Shown piece after piece: positions 19,692 to 27,412 of a stretch of DNA of 64,000 nt. Location: the NCBI GenBank assembly GCA_002726935.1, contig PBTC01000014.1:1-64000 (forward strand), in the 5' to 3' direction. Origin of the DNA: Candidatus Saccharimonadota bacterium (GTDB taxonomy: Bacteria > Patescibacteriota > Saccharimonadia > Saccharimonadales > Saccharimonadaceae). Position 1 is the stretch's first letter; each line of letters opens with the position of its first letter. Under the pieces are notes generated by a model. That model searched no databases. It saw only the letters and a list, made by a program, of their open reading frames with translations, and had not been told where the DNA came from. The position numbers and the translations under genes were made by a program.

Positions 19692-20015
19692 TCAAAGGCT
19701 GCGAACCACCAATATCTTGAAGAACAGCGATGGGTAGAATATTGGCCAAAACGCAAAAGCTCTCAATTTAGTGCTGGATACATTTTCGAGTGTATTGTAA
19801 ATCGGATGCCATTCCACTATTGAGCTGAGCACAAGACGATTTAACAAGAACCCAGAAAAAACGTATACGGGGAAAATGATCCATCCGGAAACCCAATCTA
19901 CATAATTCGTTGCGCGCGCACAAGCATATATAAATACCATCATGCCGATGTAAATTAAGAATCCCTTTCCCAAGGTCATAACTTCAGTCTTTTTCGCAGC
20001 GCCCAAGTCTTCCAT
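19692..20015 (-). CDS. small integral membrane protein
   Basis: Three hydrophobic segments (FLIYIGMMVFIYACA; IIFPVYVFSGFLLN; AFWPIFYPSLFFKIL). Confidence 0.5.
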   Translation of the reverse strand: MEDLGAAKKTEVMTLGKGFLIYIGMMVFIYACARATNYVDWVSGWIIFPVYVFSGFLLNRLVLSSIVEWHPIYNTLENVSSTKLRAFAFWPIFYPSLFFKILVVRSL

Positions 20016-20209
20016 AATAAATTTCCTTGTAAATTTCAAGATTAATTTTTATTAAATAGACCCACATAAACCTACTCTATACAGAGTAGCATTGCATTTT
20101 ATTTTGAGCTTTCTTTTGTAATAAAAAACAGTTATTTTTCGGATATTTCGTCACTCAAAAGGTAAGATGTATCCTAATGTCGCTTAATCATAGTATTCCT
20201 TTGAAGTTC

Positions 20210-20270
20210 CTTGCAAAAAACGGTTTTTGTCAACCAAAAAGACTTGCAGAAAACGCGTTTTGTCAACCAA
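20210..20270. repeat. two tandem 28-bp iteron-like repeats, 33-bp period
   Basis: CTTGCAAAAAACGGTTTTTGTCAACCAA and CTTGCAGAAAACGCGTTTTGTCAACCAA. Confidence 0.75.
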
Positions 20271-20291
20271 TCACGGTCACTGCTGCTCAAT

Positions 20292-21185
20292 TCAAAGCGA
20301 CATTGAGGAAGGTTTGCGCCCCGATCCTACTGGAGGTATGAATTTCAAGGCTTTCTCGTCGGTTAGCTGCTCAATCAAGGCTTTCAGTCTCGGGTTTGCG
20401 TCCACAAGGTCACAGAACATCATGACGCCTTTTTCCTCAATGCGATCCTCTAGGATTTCAGTGTTGATGTCCTCCCACTCTTCCTCGTCCGAGTTGTCCA
20501 AATCGCTCAATGGAATGGAACCCTCCCTTCCCGTTCCGTCCTCTCTGGCTCCGTGGTAAACACTCACATAGGGAATCTCGGCGTCGTCGGACACTTCCCT
20601 ACATTCCTGGGGGGTTAGCCCGGCGCCGTGCTCAATAAACTCAATGGCGTGGCAGACCTCATGGGTCAAAGTAATGAGAAAATTGGTGCAGTCTCGCCGA
20701 ATAATGAACCTGTCGAAATTCCCCTTCCGGTCTTCGATCATCTCTTCTATCGCTTGATCCAAGGGAGCGTCGTCTGTGCAGATGAATACCTGGTGCGCAG
20801 AGTTGTCGTGGACCTCGTCCCCTCGAAGAAGCTCCCATCCCGAGCTGCTTGCATGGAATCCCAGGGGTTTGTTTTGAGATCCCCAGTTGCCAAAGAAGGA
20901 GGCGACTTCAGCGTTGCTGTAGAGGACGATTTGCACTTCAACTTCTTTGTCCGGAGAGAATGGATAATCAACGCGTCTTGCCGCAGCGAGAAACTCATTT
21001 TCGAAAGGGGCAACCTCAATGCCATCGAATTGCTTGTTGATCGCGCTGGCCATTTCCTTGAAGATTTCAAGCAGTAGAGGGTTAGAGGTTTCATCAAGGC
21101 CGAACTCCTCGATTGTCTCTTCGATGTCTCCGTCTGCCTTGTTGAACAATTCATCAATGGGAACTGTTTTGAATGTGATTTTCAT
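20292..21185 (-). CDS. putative zinc metallopeptidase (HExxH) with C-terminal tag (GRKPSSMSL)
   Basis: NFLITLTHEVCHAIEFIEHGAG. Confidence 0.6.
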   Translation of the reverse strand: MKITFKTVPIDELFNKADGDIEETIEEFGLDETSNPLLLEIFKEMASAINKQFDGIEVAPFENEFLAAARRVDYPFSPDKEVEVQIVLYSNAEVASFFGNWGSQNKPLGFHASSSGWELLRGDEVHDNSAHQVFICTDDAPLDQAIEEMIEDRKGNFDRFIIRRDCTNFLITLTHEVCHAIEFIEHGAGLTPQECREVSDDAEIPYVSVYHGAREDGTGREGSIPLSDLDNSDEEEWEDINTEILEDRIEEKGVMMFCDLVDANPRLKALIEQLTDEKALKFIPPVGSGRKPSSMSL

Positions 21186-21255
21186 GGGATCTCCTTTCTT
21201 TGTATTCTAAGTCGACGCCGATTGCAAACAAAGAAATATAGTTGCTCTTTTAACA

Positions 21256-21284
21256 TTGACAAATAATTAATTGTAGACTATTAT
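21256..21284 (+). promoter_or_regulatory. sigma70-like promoter
   Basis: TTGACA-17-TATTAT, about 180 nt before ATG 21467. Confidence 0.65.
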
Positions 21285-21466
21285 TTTGAAAGGGTTTGGT
21301 TGAGCTCGTCAGGAACAGAGTTCCAATTAACTGAGGTGGCACCTCGCAGCTTACAGGGAGTGATCCTTTGGCAGCAGCCTTCATCGAATCCGACACATGT
21401 TGAATCCTGTGCGGCTCGGCGAGCAACGTAAGCACTCGTATCTTTCGCACCAACTAGGACTCAATC

Positions 21467-22279
21467 ATGATCACTGTATCCAAAGACATCGTTCACGCTG
21501 GCGCTCGCTTGATTCAAGACGAAGTGCAATCCAGCTTTAAGAAAAAGATCCCCCTTCAGTCTGCAATTTCCCTGTCTGCAAAAGTGTTGGGGCTCAAAAG
21601 CGCACATCATGCAAGTAGCGCCCCTTCTGATCAGGGCTCCTGGTTGGTTGTCGGCCGATACGCTGAGAGCGATATGGTTTTTGTAGATGAGATTGCTTGC
21701 AGCCTCGCACCATCCGGCCTGGATGCGATTCTTTCTTCTGCCCGCTCGCGTTACTCCGCCGAAGACGGCGATGAGGAGGCCCCGTTGTACCAAGTGGCCA
21801 TCCACTCTAAGACTGGTGAGCGCCATTTCGCGTCACCTGACAATCTGACAGAAGTCAGCTCTGAAGATCTGGTTCATCAATACCCTGGTCAGAAGCGCAG
21901 CACCGTCTGCGAAACCGCCGTGGCCTTGCAGGATGCCTTTGTCACGGTCGACCTTGAGGAGCTACAAGAGATTGTATCTACAGACAGATTAGTTCTTGCT
22001 ATGGACGCCCAAGAAGCCAAGCAAGGTGGACGTCGGGTCGGTGCTGGAGCACTTGCTGAACTGGCTGTTGAGTTCGTACATCATGAAATTGGTGGTCGGT
22101 TTATCGACTTCGGGAACAAATTCCACGACAGTATTCAAAATCAAATTGATACTGATGTTCTATCGAATGGTATTCGAGGATTCGATGGAGCTTCTCGCAA
22201 GTCAAAGACCGAGGTGGCCAACTATATTTGGAACCACATCCTGGAATCTCTGCGCAAGAGTGAAAAGCTCTCGGGCTAG
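21467..22279 (+). CDS. protein with shared N-terminal helical domain
   Basis: MITVSKDIVHAGARLIQDEVQSSFKKKIPLQSAISLSAKVLGLKSAHH. Confidence 0.65.
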   Translation: MITVSKDIVHAGARLIQDEVQSSFKKKIPLQSAISLSAKVLGLKSAHHASSAPSDQGSWLVVGRYAESDMVFVDEIACSLAPSGLDAILSSARSRYSAEDGDEEAPLYQVAIHSKTGERHFASPDNLTEVSSEDLVHQYPGQKRSTVCETAVALQDAFVTVDLEELQEIVSTDRLVLAMDAQEAKQGGRRVGAGALAELAVEFVHHEIGGRFIDFGNKFHDSIQNQIDTDVLSNGIRGFDGASRKSKTEVANYIWNHILESLRKSEKLSG

Positions 22280-22301
22280 ACGTCCAGGGTCAACCGATCA
22301 A

Positions 22302-22330
22302 TTGATTAACAAATATTAAAATGCTATTAT
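22302..22330 (+). promoter_or_regulatory. sigma70-like promoter
   Basis: TTGATT-17-TATTAT in an AT-rich island. Confidence 0.6.
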
Positions 22331-22336
22331 TATGAC

Positions 22337-22532
22337 AACATCACATTAGGTTGTGATGTTAGTTGCTGACCTTGTTGGGGTTGTCCAGCCCCTACCGTGC
22401 GCGGGGCAGGGGTTTGGGTGAGCGGTGTTAGCTGTCGGCGGCGAAGCACTGTAGTCATGATGATTAATCACGCCAGGACCGAAGCCTGTGGTGGCAGGCA
22501 AAAAGACCCGTCAAACTCTGACGGGTCTTTTG
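22337..22532 (+). ncRNA. candidate small structured RNA (or orphan 5' leader)
   Basis: Promoter at 22302; hairpins ACATCACA-TTAGGT-TGTGATGT and CCCCTACC...GGGCAGGGG; perfect 12-bp terminator. Confidence 0.45.
22502..22532 (+). terminator. Rho-independent terminator (bidirectional geometry)
   Basis: AAAGACCCGTCA-AACTC-TGACGGGTCTTTTG. Confidence 0.75.
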
Positions 22533-22537
22533 TTTAC

Positions 22538-23815
22538 TCAGATGCCAGGCCCTTTGGCTGCCCTTTCTATTCTTGTAAGACCATCAATGTCAGAGGATGC
22601 GATCAGGTTCACTTCGCTCAAGGCAGGTAATGCCGCTGTGGGATACAGGTTGGGCATCAAGTATCCAAGAGCAGGTACAGGCAATGCTGCGTATACTTCC
22701 CCTTTCTGAGAGACTCCTTTTAAAAAACCTGTCTTCAGAAGATAAGACAATTGGTTTCTTGCAGTTCGCTCTGGAAGCCCCGTCGTCAACAGCAAGTCCC
22801 CTCGGCCCATTTGTCCGTTCTGCATGCACATCGTAAAAATTTTCGCCATGGGAGCTGCTCGCTCAGCGCCAACAAGCAAAGACAGAGCAAGAACTACTCT
22901 GTCTTTGATGCCGTCCATGTCTAGAGTTTTCCTCATGAACCCTATCTGATCCAAGGCACAATCAAAAGAGAAATCGACAAACTCAGCCAGTTGCCTTGTG
23001 GATAGGTTTCCTCGGCCATCATAGTCGCCATTTCTGGGCATGTCAGCGTTGTTTAAGGCGCCCTTGTAGTTGGCGCCAGCGTTGTCCCTTGCATACCCCC
23101 TTGATACTGACCAAAGGTTTGCACCATCAATGGTGGACTCAAGACAGGACTGCAATAACAGGCGCCCTACTCGGCCGTTACCATCCCCAAATGGATGAAC
23201 CCACATGAGCCTATGGTGCAAGCAGAACATGTCGATTAAGCTTTCAAGAGGCTTGTCTTTGTTCAGCTTGTATACGTTGTCGAGTTTTTCTATGAACTGA
23301 GGTATCGCTTTATGGTCGACGGCTTCATGAATTCCCACGGCCACCTGGTAGTTCCTAAACGACCCGGGTTCGCATCTCTCGTCCATGTCCTGCGTGTACA
23401 GGCGTTCATGGGCTTCCCTTATCCAGGAGTCGAGTTGACTTAAATTGAGTTTGATAGGCTTCTCTTTCGCCCAGAGGCTTGCATCGATGTGCGCCCGGGC
23501 CAAATCCCGTAGCTTTCTTGAGTGCCCGCCACATGTGGACTCCGATAGCGCTCGTTCAATTTCTATTGGGGTTGTGACGTTTCCTTCCATTACATTGGTG
23601 TAATAGCATGACACACCTGTGACCAGCCGTTCAATGGACTTTGCACTCAAGCCTTTTGCGCAGACCGCCAGCGCATTGGATTGTGCATACACTTGTGCAG
23701 CCTTTTCTTTTAGGGCTGAGATGGTTTCTGGTACGAAGTCAGGTCGAAATGGGGTCATCTGATCCACTCGGCTGTAACTAGGCGCGTTTTCCTTGATTCC
23801 TGTTAGGCTCTTCAC
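22538..23815 (-). CDS. Fic domain protein with C-terminal tag (RAAKGPGI)
   Basis: Fic motif HPFGDGNGRVGRLL; Fic_N-like N-terminus. Confidence 0.88.
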   Translation of the reverse strand: MKSLTGIKENAPSYSRVDQMTPFRPDFVPETISALKEKAAQVYAQSNALAVCAKGLSAKSIERLVTGVSCYYTNVMEGNVTTPIEIERALSESTCGGHSRKLRDLARAHIDASLWAKEKPIKLNLSQLDSWIREAHERLYTQDMDERCEPGSFRNYQVAVGIHEAVDHKAIPQFIEKLDNVYKLNKDKPLESLIDMFCLHHRLMWVHPFGDGNGRVGRLLLQSCLESTIDGANLWSVSRGYARDNAGANYKGALNNADMPRNGDYDGRGNLSTRQLAEFVDFSFDCALDQIGFMRKTLDMDGIKDRVVLALSLLVGAERAAPMAKIFTMCMQNGQMGRGDLLLTTGLPERTARNQLSYLLKTGFLKGVSQKGEVYAALPVPALGYLMPNLYPTAALPALSEVNLIASSDIDGLTRIERAAKGPGI

Positions 23816-23996
23816 ATTTGCCGATCTCTTTTTACAATATAGTCTTTATTCTACATGTGGTTACGCGACTAAGTCATTTCTTTTTGCCGATCTTATTGCC
23901 GATCCAAGTCAAAAAACTTTCCGTTTGGTTTCATCCTTTCTTGCTGGGATGGATACCAGAGATTTTTGATTCACAAATCAGTTTGTCTTTGAAATT

Positions 23997-25325
23997 TTAG
24001 AAAACAGAAGGATCAGACGAGGGAGATCGGTTGATCTTTTTTGCCAGATCTGGGCTTGAAATGTCGCTGAGGTGGCGCATTGCAGTTGATGCGACATCAA
24101 TGATCTTGCCACTTAGGCCAAACCCCTCAAAATGATTCCTCCATTGCCTGACTATTGACCACACAGTGTTTATTTCGGATAACGCCTTTTCCTCACTGAG
24201 TCCGAATCTTTGGCTTTGAGAGATTGCATTTTCAATCGTGGCTACTCGGCCCTTGTCTCCAACGCCCAGTGAGAGATAGCGCTCCTTGGACCCTGTCGAG
24301 TTGGGTCTAGGCATTAAGTCGTACACGGGGCTCAGTTTCCATCCAGCAAGTTTTTGATCGTACAGGAAGCCGTGATTTCTCAAATGATCGTCATCATTGG
24401 ACACAAAAATGTTGAAGACCATTCTTCTGAACAATTCAGCCTGATCGGATCGCACTGAGGATGAGACGGCATATCGCTTGATGGCGTCTGCGATATCGGT
24501 GTAGCTCTTAGTATTGTTGTCGCTGTCGGCGCACCCTAAAAAAGTTAGCGCGCTATTAAACTGGGTCCTACCGATACCTGAGGTGCCCTCTTGTGCAAAG
24601 CGATCAAATCGGCGGATCAGCATGACTTTTTTTGAGCCAACCTCGGTGATTTTTGTTTCAGGCGCCCGAATGTTGCACAGCCCAGCCATGAAAACGGTAG
24701 CAGCCTCAATTTCTGTGAGGCCTCGGTAATCTTTTTCTGAGGGAAATTTGGCGATCCACAGCGCGCCGTCGTCGTCTCTAACGTTCGCTTTGGGTCGAGC
24801 GCCACCAAGGGCGCTCCCAGCATTGAACAAGAGGTCAAGGCTTTTAGGTACTGGCTCGCCTGCTTCTATTCGTTCAGCAGCCTGCATCAAATAGCCTAAG
24901 TCAGCAATGCCCGCTAAGCTCGGCTCTTCTTTAGATTCTCGATTTGGGCGAACGTCGAGGGCGCCTACACGATCTGAGCCGGCGTGTATAAGATAGTCGC
25001 TCTCAGCAAGGCTATTGGCCTGTACTTCGAGCTTTGCTTCGATCACCCTTCGACCCCACGAGTCCGGTGCCGCATCGCGAATGCCTCCGAACAAAATGGG
25101 AGGGTTTGGACATTGAACTACGATGTGTTTTTCTCTGGCATCCTTTAGTCCCAGGTGAACAGGTTCGATCTCCAATGCATTTTTGCGCTCCAAGTACCGC
25201 GTGCCGTAGCCCAGGCTGCTTTTTTCTAGCAATGTCCCAGTTTCGGTGAGATCAAGCAGTGCTGCCGGCACGAACCCGTTGCCCTCAAGGTGAGCAAAGA
25301 CAGCCAATGTTTTTTTAGTCGACAC
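23997..25325 (-). CDS. hipA: HipA-type kinase
   Basis: SALGGARPKANVRDDDGALWIAKF, NDDDHLRNHGFL, LSPVYDLMPRP. Confidence 0.85.
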   Translation of the reverse strand: MSTKKTLAVFAHLEGNGFVPAALLDLTETGTLLEKSSLGYGTRYLERKNALEIEPVHLGLKDAREKHIVVQCPNPPILFGGIRDAAPDSWGRRVIEAKLEVQANSLAESDYLIHAGSDRVGALDVRPNRESKEEPSLAGIADLGYLMQAAERIEAGEPVPKSLDLLFNAGSALGGARPKANVRDDDGALWIAKFPSEKDYRGLTEIEAATVFMAGLCNIRAPETKITEVGSKKVMLIRRFDRFAQEGTSGIGRTQFNSALTFLGCADSDNNTKSYTDIADAIKRYAVSSSVRSDQAELFRRMVFNIFVSNDDDHLRNHGFLYDQKLAGWKLSPVYDLMPRPNSTGSKERYLSLGVGDKGRVATIENAISQSQRFGLSEEKALSEINTVWSIVRQWRNHFEGFGLSGKIIDVASTAMRHLSDISSPDLAKKINRSPSSDPSVF

Positions 25326-25331
25326 TGTATT

Positions 25332-25682
25332 TTAAAAGTCGTAGTCAGGGTTATTTCTGGTGGAGACCAGATCGGAAGATAGGTCCCCGTTTTTTTTATC
25401 GTGAGAATTCGTTATCCATCTGGCCAGAGTCCCCAATGAGAAATCGGGTTGGATCGCTTGGATGTACCGCAAAAGAACCCCGATCGAGACGCCTTCATCA
25501 CCGATCTCAATGCGATAAGCCGTGTTTCTTGAAACTGCTGATCGAATGGCAGCTTCCGATTGACTTAGGCCGGCGGCTTCTCTTAAGGCGCAAATCATCG
25601 ATCCAATCTCAAGGATCTCTTGACTTTTTTCCTTACTCAAGACCTTGGAGTTTAGTACTTTCATGTTCGATATATCGATCAA
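25332..25682 (-). CDS. hipB: HipB-type XRE antitoxin/regulator
   Basis: HTH directly upstream of hipA, QSEAAIRSAVSRNTAYRIEIGDEGVSIGVLLRY. Confidence 0.75.
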   Translation of the reverse strand: MIDISNMKVLNSKVLSKEKSQEILEIGSMICALREAAGLSQSEAAIRSAVSRNTAYRIEIGDEGVSIGVLLRYIQAIQPDFSLGTLARWITNSHDKKNGDLSSDLVSTRNNPDYDF

Positions 25683-25708
25683 ATTAATATGTGTACTATA
25701 TATCGAAC
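25665..25708. promoter_or_regulatory. inverted-repeat operator upstream of hipB
   Basis: GTTCGATATAT ... ATATATCGAAC, 11-bp perfect arms. Confidence 0.6.
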
Positions 25709-25770
25709 AGTTCTAGCTTTCAAGTACCGTTCTTTGTGTCCGTCTTGCTACGAATACCAAGTCGCAATCA

Positions 25771-26259
25771 TCACATGGACATGCCCTTAGGCCTTTGTTT
25801 TGATTTCTCTGCTGTTTGTGCGGTGTGATTAGATGCGCACTGGGCGACATCACTTGAATTGATGCCCTCAATTTTTGCTTTGAGCTGATTGATGTCGGAG
25901 GTGAAGACACCCTCGGTGTAATTGCCAGGAATCCAATTCCACAGCTCGGCGCCATTTGAGTTGCAAAGTTGAAGTTGGATCCCCATGGCCTCAGGGTCTT
26001 TGATTTCGCTCGCGCGTTCTCGCACTTTAATGTCTGTCAACGTAATTTCAACCCAAAGCTCCAACGTGCCAGATCTGCTCAACTCAACAATATAGCCAAG
26101 CTCTTCGTCCCCGTTCAGCCCCATTAAGCCCGGGGTCAACGTAGCGTCTTTCTCGGTAATTGCCTTGGTAATTTCCGTAAGTTTGCCTTCCATCGATGGT
26201 CGCAATTGCTCAAGCGCTTTGTCATATGTTGTCTGGGACATTGGTTTCTCCGTATTCAT
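25771..26259 (-). CDS. hypothetical protein with C-terminal tag (KQRPKGMSM)
   Basis: ORF of 162 aa. Confidence 0.6.
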   Translation of the reverse strand: MNTEKPMSQTTYDKALEQLRPSMEGKLTEITKAITEKDATLTPGLMGLNGDEELGYIVELSRSGTLELWVEITLTDIKVRERASEIKDPEAMGIQLQLCNSNGAELWNWIPGNYTEGVFTSDINQLKAKIEGINSSDVAQCASNHTAQTAEKSKQRPKGMSM

Positions 26260-26264
26260 GTTCT

Positions 26265-26975
26265 TTAAATCGAAGGAGCCGAGTATTTTGTCGCAACGGA
26301 TCCCTGCGAATTCAGTTCGTTTTCCTTGGCTTTGTTCACTGCAATCTTGATCATTTGTTCAAGGTTCCCGCCGGCTTGGTCTCGGGTGACAAACTCAACT
26401 GCATCGGGGGCGCTGCAGGCTTTAATCGTGGCGGCACCAAGCACAAAGTTCTGGCCCGGGCGAGAGGCTGAGAGCGTCACTCGAAACCACTCCTCGTCTT
26501 GAATTGACTCCCATTCTTCTTGGGTGTAGCCAAGTCGATTGCAAAAGTAATCGACTTTGGAGATTTCCTGTTCAAGATGGATCCTGTAATTCACCTCAAA
26601 GCCATCGACCATCAAGGGAAACTTGATTTCTCGCCTTTCTTTGATAGCCGCGAGTCTCGTAAGCTCAGCAGCCAAGTCTGCTCGGTCAGCCTGCGTAGCG
26701 AGCGCCACCGCCTGAGCACCGGCTTTCAATATTTCGCCTGGGGTGAGATGCTTGTAGATAGTTGGTCGCCCATGCTCTAAATACTCATTGACTGTCATGC
26801 CGTGAATTGCGTCGCATGTGGGTTGCGTGGTCAAATGTTCCCACTCCCCAGTCTCTCCAGTTCGGCGCATGGCTTGCATGACCACCTCTTTGGGCTTTCC
26901 TGGCTCCCCATCAACGTAATGGGTCAGGCGGATCTCGTTGTCCTGCGCTTTTTTGATCGTTGTTGTAACTTTCAT
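26265..26975 (-). CDS. hypothetical protein, paralog of 63492-63929, C-terminal tag (TKYSAPSI)
   Basis: FPLMVDGFEVNYRIHLEQEISKVDYFCNRLGYTQEEWESIQDEEWFRV. Confidence 0.65.
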   Translation of the reverse strand: MKVTTTIKKAQDNEIRLTHYVDGEPGKPKEVVMQAMRRTGETGEWEHLTTQPTCDAIHGMTVNEYLEHGRPTIYKHLTPGEILKAGAQAVALATQADRADLAAELTRLAAIKERREIKFPLMVDGFEVNYRIHLEQEISKVDYFCNRLGYTQEEWESIQDEEWFRVTLSASRPGQNFVLGAATIKACSAPDAVEFVTRDQAGGNLEQMIKIAVNKAKENELNSQGSVATKYSAPSI

Positions 26976-27070
26976 GGGAGAGGTCTGCGATTGATTTGAT
27001 GCTTCTGATTAAAACATGGCGGTCTTTTGTAGCCCTAGAAAAATATCATGCTTGGCAGCACCACCCCTCG

Positions 27071-27412
27071 TTAATTTCTGGCAACCGAACGCAGCCGTAT
27101 TGTCGACACCATGGCTTTCAACAGGGCCAAATCATGAACGTCGAGGTCTCTGATCTTTCTGAACAGGCCGTCCAAGGAGCCCTCCTCCCCGCCTTCCCCG
27201 ATGAGGATATGAATGGGGGTGTCAGTTGCAACCGAAAGGCCTCGCAAGGTTTCTAAGGTGGGGTTCTTTGCACGGGCTTTTTCTAAATCCCAGACCTGCG
27301 CCTTCGACAATCCAGACAACCTGGCTACTTGGCTCAATGAAAGGCCTAAAGCCTCTCTTCGAAGCCGAAGATTCCTTGCCAGAATCCCGATTCTTTCTGC
27401 GTGAGTTACCAC
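27071..27412 (-). CDS. XRE-family HTH regulator
   Basis: LRREALGLSLSQVARLSGLSKAQVWDLEKARAKNPTLETLRGLS. Confidence 0.8.
   Translation of the reverse strand: MVTHAERIGILARNLRLRREALGLSLSQVARLSGLSKAQVWDLEKARAKNPTLETLRGLSVATDTPIHILIGEGGEEGSLDGLFRKIRDLDVHDLALLKAMVSTIRLRSVARN

Noticed and set aside
21461-21826. 121-aa minus ORF
   Set aside because: Antisense to 21467-22279, no promoter or RBS.
23997-25325. HipA ending RSPSSDPSVF as a possible C-terminal tag carrier
   Set aside because: Last four residues (PSVF) deviate from the [small]-[PMF]-[GSKT]-[hydrophobic] pattern, and the second HipA (ends TGGLTK) lacks it.
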